This document shows positions 1-8,807 of a stretch of 64,000 nt of DNA, one piece after another. How positions within the stretch are numbered: the stretch's first letter is position 1; the number at the start of each line of letters is the position of its first letter. The notes under the pieces are model-generated. The model had not been told where the DNA came from, made no database searches, and saw nothing but the letters and a program-made list of their open reading frames with translations. The position numbers and the translations under genes were made by a program. The stretch comes from Candidatus Epulonipiscioides gigas (GTDB lineage Bacteria; Bacillota; Clostridia; Lachnospirales; Cellulosilyticaceae): contig LJHE01000060.1 in assembly GCA_001983555.1 (NCBI GenBank), positions 18,344 through 82,343 of the forward strand, read 5' to 3'.

Positions 1-1199
1 GACATACCATAAACACAAATGCAAGTTATATGTCTAGTGAGCTAGAAAAATATGGTGTTGAAGTATGTTATCACACTGCAATAAGAGATAAAAAAGAAGA
101 TATTTACAATGCATTAGATGTTGCAAGAGCAAGAGTTGATACAATTATATTATGTGGTGGATTAGGACCAACAAAGGATGATTTAACAAAAGAAGTTGTA
201 AGTGAATATTTTGGACTTGAGCTCATTTTAAATGAAGAAGCTTATGATGAAATTAAAGACTTTTTCAAAAGATTACAAAAGCCAATGCTCGATACAAACT
301 ATAAACAAGCTTTGTTACCTACAACTTCAAGCCTTATTCCAAACAAAAATGGGACTGCTCCAGGCTGTGTATTTGAAAAAGATGGTATAACTGTGTCACT
401 TTTTCCAGGTCCTCCACGAGAGCTACGACCTATGTTTGAATATTATATAAATAATTTTGTAATTAAAAATCTTGATACTATATGTTTAACAGAAGAAGTT
501 AGACTTCTTGGAATAGGAGAAAGTTTCATTGCTGACGAAATAGATGACCTTCTTGGTGTGTTTAAAGAAAAAAATGTTGAGGTTGCTCCATATTTAGGAG
601 AAGGATTTGTAAGTATTCGTCTTAAAGGATATGGTCAAGATGAAATTATAATCCGAGAAAATATCAATTATTATAAAAAACAAGTTCAAGAAAGATTAAA
701 AAAATTTGTTATTGGCGATACTAAAAAGGTAGCAGAAGAATTAGTTTATGACATACTATTAGAAAAATCTTTTACAATCAGTACTGCTGAATCTTGCACT
801 GGTGGGCTATTAGCTTCAAGGATAGTAAACATAAGTGGAGCGTCTAATATTTTTAATGAAGGATTTGTAACCTATTCTAATGAAGCAAAAATTAAAACAT
901 TAGGGGTAAATAAAGATACTATTGAAAAATATGGTGCAGTAAGTGAAGAAGTAGCTCGTGAAATGGCGTTAAGCGTACAAAAATTAACTAGCTCGGATGT
1001 TGCTCTTTCAACAACAGGAATTGCAGGTCCAACAGGTGGAACACAAGAAAAACCTGTGGGTCTTATATATATAGGTATTGCAATAAAAGAAAATTTATAT
1101 TGTTATAAAGTAAATTTATATGGTACAAGAGGAGAAATAAGGAGTCTTACTACTGCGTATGCTTTGCAATATTTAGCAAAACATTTACAAAATATGTAA
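1..1199 (+). CDS. cinA: CinA family protein (5' end outside window)
   Basis: Two-domain CinA: an N-terminal molybdopterin-binding-like domain, usually tied to ADP-ribose/NAD-related pyrophosphatase activity, and a C-terminal PncC-type nicotinamide-nucleotide amidase domain. The frame is open from base 3 and encodes TINTNASYM before the first ATG at 30, matching the NTNA motif near the N-terminus of full CinA, so roughly 10-15 residues lie outside the window. Visible motifs are CGGLGPTKDD and FPGPPRELRPMF in the first domain, and TAESCTGGLLASRI and STTGIAGPTGG in the amidase domain. It sits 60 bp upstream of recA, the common Firmicute order, and may be co-transcribed with it. Confidence 0.93.
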   Translation, partial: HTINTNASYMSSELEKYGVEVCYHTAIRDKKEDIYNALDVARARVDTIILCGGLGPTKDDLTKEVVSEYFGLELILNEEAYDEIKDFFKRLQKPMLDTNYKQALLPTTSSLIPNKNGTAPGCVFEKDGITVSLFPGPPRELRPMFEYYINNFVIKNLDTICLTEEVRLLGIGESFIADEIDDLLGVFKEKNVEVAPYLGEGFVSIRLKGYGQDEIIIRENINYYKKQVQERLKKFVIGDTKKVAEELVYDILLEKSFTISTAESCTGGLLASRIVNISGASNIFNEGFVTYSNEAKIKTLGVNKDTIEKYGAVSEEVAREMALSVQKLTSSDVALSTTGIAGPTGGTQEKPVGLIYIGIAIKENLYCYKVNLYGTRGEIRSLTTAYALQYLAKHLQNM

Positions 1200-1259
1200 G
1201 ATGTAGTTTATTCTCCTGTAGAGTTACAATTTTAAAAAATAATTTTTTAAGGAGAAAAA

Positions 1260-2327
1260 ATGAATCCAGATGCACTAAGAGCAGTTGAAGAAGCTGTAGC
1301 AAAAATTGAAAAAAAATTTGGAAAAGGCTCCATAATGAAACTTGGAGATGCAGTAACTACTAAAGTCAAAACATTTTCTACAGGTGCAATAAGTTTAGAT
1401 ATTGCACTAGGAGCAGGTGGGATACCAGTAGGGCGAATTGTAGAAGTTTTTGGACCAGAATCTTCTGGAAAAACAACTTTAACTCTGCATATGATTGCAG
1501 AAGTACAAAAAAGTGGTGGTATAGCAGCATTTATTGATGCTGAGCATGCCCTAGACCCAACTTATGCACAAAAACTTGGAGTAAATATAGAGGAGCTTTA
1601 TATTTCACAGCCAGATAATGGCGAACAAGCACTTGAAATAGCCGAAACAATGGCACGCTCACAAGCAATTAATATAATAGTTATTGACTCTGTAGCTGCT
1701 CTTGTTCCTCGTGCAGAAATTGATGGAAATATGGGAGATGCTCATGTTGGCTTACAAGCAAGACTTATGTCACAAGCTCTTAGAAAGCTTACAGGAGCAG
1801 TTAATAAATCAAATTGTACAATAATATTTATTAACCAATTAAGAGAAAAAGTGGGTATAATGTTTGGTAGCCCTGAAACAACTCCAGGAGGACGAGCATT
1901 AAAGTTTTATTCTTCTATTAGACTTGATATTAGAAAAGCAGAGACCATTAAAAATGCGACTGATATAATAGGAAGTAAAACTCGTGTAAAAGTTGTGAAA
2001 AATAAAATTGCTCCTCCATTTAAACAAGCAGAATTTGATATTATTTATGGCGAAGGAATTTCCACAATCGGCGATATATTAGACACCGCAGTTAATATTG
2101 ATATTGTAAATAAAAGTGGCTCTTGGTATTCATATAAGGATGCAAAAATTGGTCAGGGTAGAGAAAATGCAAAAATTTATTTACAACAAAATCTAACTAT
2201 CTTACAAGAAATAGATGAAGCAGTTAGAACTTATTATACTTTTAAAAATAATTTAGAACTAGACGAAATAGACCAATTAGAAGAAATAGACCAATTAGAA
2301 GAATTTGACAATGCGTCAAATATATAA
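1260..2327 (+). CDS. recA: Recombinase RecA
   Basis: DNA strand-exchange protein and LexA co-protease, 355 residues, full length for the family. The Walker A motif GPESSGKT is at about residues 65-72, and the loop-2 region with [13 protein letters not shown] and [10 protein letters not shown] follows. An AAGGAG ribosome site precedes the ATG. The acidic C-terminal tail carries a perfect tandem 18-bp duplication (2265-2300) encoding EIDQLE twice; this tail is variable in the family and usually tunes DNA binding. A hairpin terminator follows directly. Confidence 0.98.
   Translation: MNPDALRAVEEAVAKIEKKFGKGSIMKLGDAVTTKVKTFSTGAISLDIALGAGGIPVGRIVEVFGPESSGKTTLTLHMIAEVQKSGGIAAFIDAEHALDPTYAQKLGVNIEELYISQPDNGEQALEIAETMARSQAINIIVIDSVAALVPRAEIDGNMGDAHVGLQARLMSQALRKLTGAVNKSNCTIIFINQLREKVGIMFGSPETTPGGRALKFYSSIRLDIRKAETIKNATDIIGSKTRVKVVKNKIAPPFKQAEFDIIYGEGISTIGDILDTAVNIDIVNKSGSWYSYKDAKIGQGRENAKIYLQQNLTILQEIDEAVRTYYTFKNNLELDEIDQLEEIDQLEEFDNASNI
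2265..2300 (+). repeat. Tandem 18-bp repeat in the recA tail
   Basis: Two abutting identical 18-bp units (2265-2282 and 2283-2300) encode [12 protein letters not shown] and lengthen the acidic tail of RecA without breaking the frame. It looks like a recent slippage duplication. Confidence 0.9.
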
Positions 2328-2366
2328 AAATAAGGACGGTTATATTAGCCGTTCTTATTTTGTTTT
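2328..2366 (+). terminator. Intrinsic terminator after recA
   Basis: The arms AAATAAGGACGG and CCGTTCTTATTT (one G-U pair) flank an 8-nt loop and are followed by a T-rich run. It begins at the recA stop codon. Confidence 0.85.
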
Positions 2367-2420
2367 AATTTTTGTAACAAAGATACATTAAAAACGTTAC
2401 TTATTTGTAACATTTGTCTA

Positions 2421-2449
2421 TTGACAAATAATGGTAATAATTATATAAT
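2421..2449 (+). promoter_or_regulatory. Consensus sigma-A promoter for the polysaccharide cassette
   Basis: TTGACA at 2421-2426 and TATAAT at 2444-2449 with exactly 17 bp between: a perfect vegetative promoter. Transcription would start near 2456, about 350 nt before the first coding sequence, so the mRNA carries a long leader. Confidence 0.85.
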
Positions 2450-2455
2450 TAACTC

Positions 2456-2808
2456 ATGGTATTAATATCCAATCACTATTCTAAACAAATATACTTTGTT
2501 TAATCAGAATTTTTTAGTATTTTTATTGTCTACATAAGTATATTATAAAGAACATTTTCAATTTAATTATGAAAGGAGCCTATAATTAAATAATTAGTAA
2601 AAATACTTAATTTTATAATGATAAAAATTATTATTTTTAGTAATTTTAACATAATTCAAACAATAGAATTTATATTCCAGAAATTTCAAAATCAGTTATA
2701 ACAGGTGTTTCTCGTCGTCGTATATTATTGATAATATTGAAATAACTCATTCACCTGTAAAATAATCTGAAATTGAATTTCTCAATTAAAAAATAGGGGG
2801 AATTTATA
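2456..2808 (+). promoter_or_regulatory. Long structured 5' leader of the agar-binding protein gene
   Basis: About 350 nt with no credible ORF lie between the promoter and the first CBM-like gene. Near its 3' end ACAGGTG (about 2700-2706) pairs with CACCTGT (about 2752-2758), and outer arms around GAAATTTCAAAATCAG (2679-2698) and CTGAAATTGAATTTC (about 2767-2781) can extend the stem. A strong GGGGGAA ribosome site follows just before the ATG at 2809. This could be a regulatory or stabilising leader; I do not recognise a known riboswitch class. Confidence 0.45.
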
Positions 2809-3480
2809 ATGAAAAAATTTACAAGTTTAGCAATCGCAACAATTATCTCTTTAGGAAGTTTTACAACAGTTATGGCAACAGCTCCAGCTCCAGCAGTAAC
2901 AATGCCATTCCCAGTAGTATCTTTTGAAGCGGCTGAAACTGGTTGGAATGTAACAGGTCCATTATCAGCACATGAAGTTGTAACAAATGCAGGTGTTGTT
3001 GCTGGAACTCAAGCTCTTAAAGTAACTGCAACAGCTCGTCAAACAACAGATTGGAACAACCTAACTAAACTTAATATTATGCCCGCTGGTCAAATTTGGA
3101 ATGCGGGTGTTGGAAATGTAATAGTTGCAACTGTAACAAATCCAGATACTGTAAATGATCTTCAAATTAGATGGAACATAACAGATAACAAAGGAAATAC
3201 AAGAATGATGTTCTTCCTAGTCCCAGCAGGTCAAACTAAAGAACTTACGGTTGATTCAGTAAGAATGGGTGAGCCAGGCGTAGTAAGTGCATCTTGGACA
3301 GGTGATGGATATGCTCAAAAAGGATTTGACCCAACTTGTATTAAAGCAATGAGCTTCTATGTAGCAGAACCAGAAGTTGAAAAAGTTATGAAAGGTGTTA
3401 CAAGTCCAGCTTATATAATTGATAATATTACAGTTAAACCAGCTCCTGCAGCAGTTCCTGTTACATTACCATTAAAATAA
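2809..3480 (+). CDS. Secreted single-module carbohydrate-binding-like protein
   Basis: 223 residues. A Sec signal peptide (MKKF then a hydrophobic stretch, probable cleavage after VMA near residue 24) precedes one module of about 180 residues with an alternating beta-rich pattern. Hallmarks shared with the two following genes are SFE, LKV-TAR, DWN, IMPAGQIW, VTNP, GNTRM, GDGYAQKGFDP and GVTSPAYIIDNI. The layout resembles the CBM-like beta-sandwich domains found N-terminal to some agarase catalytic domains (GH50 type), by family resemblance only. There is no catalytic domain, LPXTG, SLH or transmembrane anchor, so it is probably released. First gene after the consensus promoter. An agar or porphyran binding role is inferred from the GH86 enzyme downstream. 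Confidence 0.65.
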   Translation: MKKFTSLAIATIISLGSFTTVMATAPAPAVTMPFPVVSFEAAETGWNVTGPLSAHEVVTNAGVVAGTQALKVTATARQTTDWNNLTKLNIMPAGQIWNAGVGNVIVATVTNPDTVNDLQIRWNITDNKGNTRMMFFLVPAGQTKELTVDSVRMGEPGVVSASWTGDGYAQKGFDPTCIKAMSFYVAEPEVEKVMKGVTSPAYIIDNITVKPAPAAVPVTLPLK

Positions 3481-3506
3481 AAACTTATAATTGATACAAA
3501 TCCTAT

Positions 3507-3547
3507 CCCTTTATTAGCTTTATCTAAAGTTAATAGAGGGTCTTATT
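3507..3547 (+). terminator. Intergenic hairpin between CBM-like genes
   Basis: CCCTTTATTAGCTTTA pairs with TAAAGTTAATAGAGGG almost along its length (two G-U pairs), followed by a short, imperfect T-rich stretch (TCTTATT). It may be a partial terminator or an mRNA-stabilising hairpin that lets the first gene be expressed more than the rest. Confidence 0.6.
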
Positions 3548-3626
3548 CAATCAACTTAATAAAATTTATCCATATTATTATAGAAAGAAAAATACTTATA
3601 AAGTTAACCTTAAGGGGGAAAAAATA

Positions 3627-4799
3627 ATGAAAAAATTTACAACATTAGTTTTAGCAGGTTTTATTGCATTCGGCAATTTAGGTACAGTTTATGCGGCGGC
3701 TCCAGTAGCAGCTCCGCTAACACCAACTACTTTTAACACTATTTCATTTGAAGATGGAGAAGCAGTAAATTGGCAAGTAACCGGTCCTAATGCAACAAAA
3801 GAAGTTGTTACAAATAGTGCTACACAAGGAGTAAAAGCACTTAAAGTTAATATGACTGCACGCGCACAAGATGCAAAAAACATAACAAAACTTATCGCAA
3901 CTCCACCTGCTGGAACTGTTTGGAATATTGGAGCAGGTAATTCGCTTTCTGCCTCTGTAACAAATCCTGGAACAGAGTTAATTCAACTTAGAGCAACTAT
4001 AAAGGATACAAAAGGCAATTCAAGAATGGCATACTTCTCAATTGCTCCAGGTGTTTCTACAGATATTGTGTTAGATGCTGAAAAACTTGGTACCCCTGGT
4101 GTTTCAACACAACTTTGGCAAGGTGATGGATATTCAGGAAAAGGTGTTGACCCATCTTGTATTAAAAGTATAGAATTCTATTTTTCTGAAAATGAAGCTG
4201 TAGTAATGAAAGGTGTAACTAGTGCCTCTTACATAATTGATAACATTAAAGTGGTTACTCCACCAGAAATTCTAACATTCCCAACAACATCTTTTGAAGC
4301 AGGTGAAACAAAGTGGTCAGTTACAGGTCCAACATCTAAAAAAGAAATTGTTAAAACAGGAGCAGTTGATGGTGTTAACGCATTAAAAGTTACTGCCACT
4401 ACTCGTCAAACAGACTGGACTAAATTAACTACATTAAATATAATTCCAAAAGGCGAAACTTGGGATATGGGAACAGCTACAATGATTACAGCTCATGTCA
4501 CTAATGAGAATGATTATTTAGTTCAAATTAGAGTTAATCTTAAAGATGCATCAGGTAATGCTCGTATGGCATATTTCTCAGTTCCACCAAAATCTAATAA
4601 AGAAATTGTAATAGATGCTGAAAGAATTGGAACACCAGGTGTTAAAAATGAATCTTGGAAGGGTGATGGATACAACGGCACAGGAGTTGATAAATCTGCT
4701 CTTACAAAAGTTGAATTTTTCATATCTGAGCCAGAAGCTGCTGTAATGAAAGGTATTACGAGCCCATCATATATAATTGATAATATTCGAGCGAAATAA
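3627..4799 (+). CDS. Secreted two-module carbohydrate-binding-like protein
   Basis: 390 residues with a signal peptide (MKKFTTLVLAGFIAFGN, cleavage likely after VYA) and two tandem copies of the module seen in its neighbours, at roughly residues 36-208 and 213-390. Each copy has SFE near its start, a central block with GNSRMAYFS or GNARMAYFS, a GDGY-GVD block and a closing block ending in SYIIDNI. There is no enzyme domain and no wall anchor. It arose by internal duplication of a single-module ancestor like the flanking genes. A GGGGGAA ribosome site precedes the ATG. Role inferred: multivalent binding of algal galactan outside the cell. Confidence 0.65.
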   Translation: MKKFTTLVLAGFIAFGNLGTVYAAAPVAAPLTPTTFNTISFEDGEAVNWQVTGPNATKEVVTNSATQGVKALKVNMTARAQDAKNITKLIATPPAGTVWNIGAGNSLSASVTNPGTELIQLRATIKDTKGNSRMAYFSIAPGVSTDIVLDAEKLGTPGVSTQLWQGDGYSGKGVDPSCIKSIEFYFSENEAVVMKGVTSASYIIDNIKVVTPPEILTFPTTSFEAGETKWSVTGPTSKKEIVKTGAVDGVNALKVTATTRQTDWTKLTTLNIIPKGETWDMGTATMITAHVTNENDYLVQIRVNLKDASGNARMAYFSVPPKSNKEIVIDAERIGTPGVKNESWKGDGYNGTGVDKSALTKVEFFISEPEAAVMKGITSPSYIIDNIRAK

Positions 4800-4832
4800 A
4801 TTATTATTTTATTTGAAAGGAATGATTATTTT

Positions 4833-5495
4833 ATGAAAAAATTTATGACAATGGCAATAACTGCAATGATGGCATTTACAACTGTAATGGCAACAGAACC
4901 AGCTCCTGCTCCAGTTGTACCTGCAGTGGTTAATTTTCCGCTAGTATCATTTGAAGAAGAAGTTCCTACTTGGACCGTAGCGGGAGGTTCGTTTACACAA
5001 GAGCTCACAACAACAGAAGGTGTAGTAAATGGAACTAAAGCATTAAAAGTTGCATTAACAGCACGTTCAACAGATTGGAACCAACGTAACAATGTTTCTA
5101 TTATTCCACCATCTCAAATTTGGTCTATTCCAGCAGGTAAAGTAATGGTAGCAAGCGTTACAAATCCTCTTGATGTGCCTATTCAACTTAGATGTAACAT
5201 AAAAGATACCGCAAACAATACTAGAATGACTTTCTGGTCTATTCCAGCTAAAACCACTCGTGAGCTCGTATGGGATGCAGAAGAATTTGGCACAATAGGT
5301 GTAGCAAATGGAAAATGGCAAGAAGATGGTTTTGCTCAAAAAGGAGTTGACCCAACAGCAATATCAGCAATAACATTCTATATGGCAGAGCCAGAGCTAG
5401 AAAAAGTTATGCCAGGTCTTGCAGCACCAGTTTATATTCTTGATAATATTACAATAAAAGATGCTCCGCCAGCGTCAGTAGTACCAGCAAAATAG
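4833..5495 (+). CDS. Secreted single-module carbohydrate-binding-like protein
   Basis: 220 residues, third paralogue of the module family. The signal peptide MKKFMTMAITAMMAFTTVMA is followed by one module with SFEEEVPTW, ALKVALTARSTDW, IIPPSQIW, NNTRMTFWS, EDGFAQKGVDP and APVYILDNI. Only 33 bp separate it from the previous gene, with a GAAAGGA ribosome site, so the two are co-transcribed. It lacks a visible anchor or catalytic residues. Closer in length to the first paralogue than to the two-module one. Confidence 0.65.
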   Translation: MKKFMTMAITAMMAFTTVMATEPAPAPVVPAVVNFPLVSFEEEVPTWTVAGGSFTQELTTTEGVVNGTKALKVALTARSTDWNQRNNVSIIPPSQIWSIPAGKVMVASVTNPLDVPIQLRCNIKDTANNTRMTFWSIPAKTTRELVWDAEEFGTIGVANGKWQEDGFAQKGVDPTAISAITFYMAEPELEKVMPGLAAPVYILDNITIKDAPPASVVPAK

Positions 5496-5502
5496 TAAAA
5501 AT

Positions 5503-5540
5503 AAGGGATGTGGATAAAATAAACCGCATCCCTATATTTA
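5503..5540 (+). terminator. Hairpin terminator after the third CBM-like gene
   Basis: GGGATGTGG (5505-5513) pairs with CCGCATCCC (5524-5532) with one G-U pair, then a T/A-rich tail. The GH86 gene downstream may therefore have its own start site or depend on read-through. Confidence 0.75.
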
Positions 5541-5663
5541 TATATAGAGATATTCATAAAAATTAAATAAAGTAAATGAAAAAAGGTATAGCCAAATTTT
5601 CTTATATTAGAATGAGCAATAATGTCTATTACTATTATAATTAGTTGAAAGGAACAAGTTTAT

Positions 5664-8120
5664 ATGAAAAAATTTAAATGGATTATATTATCACTATTTA
5701 TTATGGGCGGAGCAAGTCTATCTGCAAGCGAATTACCCCCAAATATTTTAGAAAATGCTCGATGTTTTGAGCTAATTGACGACATTACAACAGATTATAC
5801 TAATAAATTTAGTTCGTTTAATCCAGCAGGATATATTACAAAAGTAAATGGCGAAAAAAATTTACAAAAACTGACATTTTTTTATCCAACAGAACCACTT
5901 GTAGTAAACGGTCAAAACGATATAGACTTACCAGCGGATGCATCAAGTATAATGCGATTTTTCACTAATTTCTACTATGTTGGAGATTTTGAAAATGGAA
6001 ATGCAATGAAATTATATATAGTTAGTCCAGATGGAAAAGAACATCTTTTAAATAATCATGGTAATTCTTGGGGAAGTGTTGGCAAAAAAGTATCACATGG
6101 TCCAATAAGTGAAACTGCACATCTGCCAGCAGGAGCTCCAACATCTCAGATAGATTATTCAGGCTATAAGCTAAGATTTAAAGGAGAAGGAACTGTTGCT
6201 CAAGTTTATTTATGGAACCATTCAGGAATTGCAACAGAATACGATGCATTAGCTTATGGTGTAATAGGAGCAGATTTACCAATAGAAGAAGTTAAGATAA
6301 AAATTGATACAAAAACAAATCTTATTTTAGATGGGCATGGAGAATTTGAGGCAGATGTGTATAAAAATTTACATGCAACTCCAATTTCGCTCATGAGCAA
6401 TACAACAGAGATAACCAGCAATGATAAAATATCTTCTAAAGCATATGAAGATTGGGGATTTGAGGCGGCAAGAGGAACATATCGCTTTCAAAGTTTTGAA
6501 GAATCAAAACTTATTACACAAGGAGATAATGGCTATAGTAAAATAGAAGATGCTCTGTATGAACAATATCAGCCAAATCCTAAACTTCAGCAAAAATTTC
6601 AAAATTTATTTCCCACAATTGGCAATGATTATGTTGCTACTTTTGATGGTTGGCCAAGTTGGCAATGGGAAAAAGGCATTACAGTTGATAAACTAAGTGC
6701 AAGCCCAGCATATGAATATTTTGATGCAGCTGCTGATATAGCCGCTCATATAGTAAAGGCATTCAATACTAAATTTGGAGATTATGCTCCAAAATATATT
6801 GAAGTAAAAAATGAACCCACTATACCTAATGAATGGCACTTTTTTAATACTGAAAGTAAAGATGTAGCTTGGAATTATTTAGAAGAGTTTCATAATAAAA
6901 TGGCAGATGCTATACACGAGCTAAATCCAAATACACTAGTGGGCGGACCTTCGAGCGCATTTATGTATCTTGAAAACGATAATTTTAATGAAGCAAAGTA
7001 TCAGCTCGATTTTATAGATGCTACTAAAAATAGTTTGGATTGGTATTCTCATCATTTTTATGAAAATTCAAATTTATTGGTAAATGGCCGTAAAGATAAT
7101 TCAGATGGGTTTTTAAGTGGCAGATTTGAAGCAGTTATGGATTTACTTATTGGACATATGGAAAATACTGATAATATTAAGCCATTTTTAATTACAGAAG
7201 CAGGAAATTACAATAATCTTCATACAGATATTGATTACTTTCAAAAACTCACTGCGTACAATGGCTATATGTTAAGATTTATGGATTATCCAGAAGTTGT
7301 TGATATGTATGTGCCATATTTATATGCTCTTGCAGGTTGGGCGGCTGATAGAAACATCAATTTATATCAATTCGTGAACAGTAAAAATCAAAATCAAGGA
7401 ATAAAAGATCAAATGACATATGCAGAAGCATATGTGGATATTTGGAAAGATTTTGATGGCAAGTATATTTTATCCGATGTTGTTGCAAATGATGAGCTCG
7501 TGGAAGAAAGGGTATTTACTAAGGCAGTTCGAGATGGAGATACAATATATTTGGCAGTTCACAATTTAAATCCTGCTCGTGTTGAGCTTGATTTAGATTT
7601 TGGAGCAAATATTGTAAGCGCTTCTAAAAAACAATCTTATTTAGAAAATGCTGAGCTCTATTACAAAGAAGAAATAGTAGAAGACTTAGATAATATTTAT
7701 ATGCGAGCTCAAGAAATGGCAATGTTTGAAATCAAATTACAAGAAGGCACAGCATTTGATGGAGCTCTTGCAAGAGAATCTTATTATTCGACACAACAAC
7801 TTGTAGATAGTGGAGCAAATAAAATTTTCACGATAAATGTCGATTCTTTTGATAATGCAAAAAATGAAGTTGCTACTTTAAGAGTAAATTTTGGACGTGA
7901 AACTCGAGGATTTGATGGTCATATGGACGTTAGCATAAATGGGACACATATAGGTACAAGGAGCTTAGAATACACCAATAAAAGCGGAGATATATTTACG
8001 TTTATGGATTTTGATATACCAGATACTTCTGCTATAAAATATGGTGAAAATGAAATAACTGTATCTATGCCAACTGGTGGCGTTATATCAAATGTAAAGC
8101 TCATAAATTATTATCGCTAA
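5664..8120 (+). CDS. Secreted GH86-type beta-agarase/beta-porphyranase
   Basis: 818 residues with signal peptide MKKFKWIILSLFIMGGASLSA. An N-terminal beta-rich region (about 40-210) precedes a clan GH-A barrel (about 215-640) and a C-terminal beta-sandwich. The acid/base glutamate is in EVKNEPTIPNEWHF (E384) and the probable nucleophile in ITEAGNYNN (E512). NPNTLVGGPSSAF and DWYSHHFYE lie between them, in the order I associate with GH86 agarases and porphyranases; the roughly 128-residue spacing of the two glutamates also fits. The enzyme would cut beta-1,4 links in agarose or porphyran outside the cell. It follows three binding-protein genes, supporting an algal-galactan locus. Exact substrate cannot be told from sequence alone. 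Confidence 0.7.
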   Translation: MKKFKWIILSLFIMGGASLSASELPPNILENARCFELIDDITTDYTNKFSSFNPAGYITKVNGEKNLQKLTFFYPTEPLVVNGQNDIDLPADASSIMRFFTNFYYVGDFENGNAMKLYIVSPDGKEHLLNNHGNSWGSVGKKVSHGPISETAHLPAGAPTSQIDYSGYKLRFKGEGTVAQVYLWNHSGIATEYDALAYGVIGADLPIEEVKIKIDTKTNLILDGHGEFEADVYKNLHATPISLMSNTTEITSNDKISSKAYEDWGFEAARGTYRFQSFEESKLITQGDNGYSKIEDALYEQYQPNPKLQQKFQNLFPTIGNDYVATFDGWPSWQWEKGITVDKLSASPAYEYFDAAADIAAHIVKAFNTKFGDYAPKYIEVKNEPTIPNEWHFFNTESKDVAWNYLEEFHNKMADAIHELNPNTLVGGPSSAFMYLENDNFNEAKYQLDFIDATKNSLDWYSHHFYENSNLLVNGRKDNSDGFLSGRFEAVMDLLIGHMENTDNIKPFLITEAGNYNNLHTDIDYFQKLTAYNGYMLRFMDYPEVVDMYVPYLYALAGWAADRNINLYQFVNSKNQNQGIKDQMTYAEAYVDIWKDFDGKYILSDVVANDELVEERVFTKAVRDGDTIYLAVHNLNPARVELDLDFGANIVSASKKQSYLENAELYYKEEIVEDLDNIYMRAQEMAMFEIKLQEGTAFDGALARESYYSTQQLVDSGANKIFTINVDSFDNAKNEVATLRVNFGRETRGFDGHMDVSINGTHIGTRSLEYTNKSGDIFTFMDFDIPDTSAIKYGENEITVSMPTGGVISNVKLINYYR

Positions 8121-8147
8121 TATTGTTTGTGCTTATAAGACATGAGC

Positions 8148-8240
8148 AGCTGACTTAGTTCCCCCCGTCAGCTTGCGCTGCCACCTCCCAAAACCCAACC
8201 GCCTCTTGAGAGGCACCTCCTCTTAAAATGGGAGGCTATA
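8148..8240. repeat. GC-rich palindromic intergenic repeat
   Basis: A GC-rich island in AT-rich DNA with nested inverted repeats: AGCTGAC (8148-8154) with GTCAGCT (8167-8173), GCCTCTTGAGAGGC (8201-8214), and CCTCCC (8184-8189) with GGGAGG (8230-8235). It resembles short palindromic elements scattered through gut Firmicute genomes. A related scrap (GGCCTC, GGGGGAGGC) recurs at about 8313-8335. No ORF is supported. The whole gene-free stretch 8121-8363 holds nothing else I recognise. Confidence 0.5.
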
Positions 8241-8363
8241 CGAGAAGGCTTTCGAGCAAACAAAAGCTAAAGTTTATATATTGACTATATGTATCTTATT
8301 ATAGTTTTTCAGCGGCCTCGGTTTAGGGGGAGGCTTTCTTGATATCAAAAGACTTTTTTTGCA

Positions 8364-8807
8364 CTATTTAAATTTGTTTTTATAAACCAGCTTGCATACT
8401 AAAAAAAACACAACTGAAAAAGCTACTATTCCAACAATTAAAATAATCTGTGGCAAATCAATCGTTGATAAACCCTCTATTTTAATATTAGTCATTGCAT
8501 CTGCGTGTCCAATAGCACCACTTGGGGGCTGTTGTACTTGTATAACTCTGTATAACACAAAAGAAATAATAGAAATCACAAAAGCAATAATACATGCGAT
8601 AACGCTTTGCTTGTGATTGTTACTTTGTTCCTCAAAATTTAATACAAACTCCTTTGGTAGTCCTAAACGTTCAATAACTTCCTTCTCACTTTCACCATGC
8701 TCTAATGCAGAAGAAAATACTTCGTCAAGGTCACGCATTATCTCTTTTTTTTGCTTGCGAGTAACAGCAAGTTCTTTTTTTACTTGCTTCATATATTGTT
8801 GTTTCAT
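8364..8807 (-). CDS. HAAS-domain membrane protein (DUF1700-like), PadR partner
   Basis: 147 residues. The N-terminal about 60 residues form the helical HAAS-type domain (KELAVTRKQKKEIMRDLDEVF, with GLPKEFV), followed by two transmembrane segments near residues 68-87 and 118-138. Such proteins are regularly encoded next to PadR regulators and are thought to relay membrane signals. The start codon abuts the padR stop (TAA then ATG, no gap), so translation is coupled. Function beyond this pairing is unknown. Confidence 0.8.
   Translation of the reverse strand: MKQQYMKQVKKELAVTRKQKKEIMRDLDEVFSSALEHGESEKEVIERLGLPKEFVLNFEEQSNNHKQSVIACIIAFVISIISFVLYRVIQVQQPPSGAIGHADAMTNIKIEGLSTIDLPQIILIVGIVAFSVVFFLVCKLVYKNKFK

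Noticed and set aside
2456..2808. Known riboswitch in the long leader
   Set aside because: I could not match the conserved cores of the common classes (TPP, SAM, glycine, cyclic di-GMP, lysine, preQ1); reported only as a structured leader.
4826..5092. Minus-strand 88-residue ORF opposite the third CBM-like gene
   Set aside because: Low-complexity Ala/Val/Thr translation, no ribosome site, fully antisense to a well-supported secreted protein.
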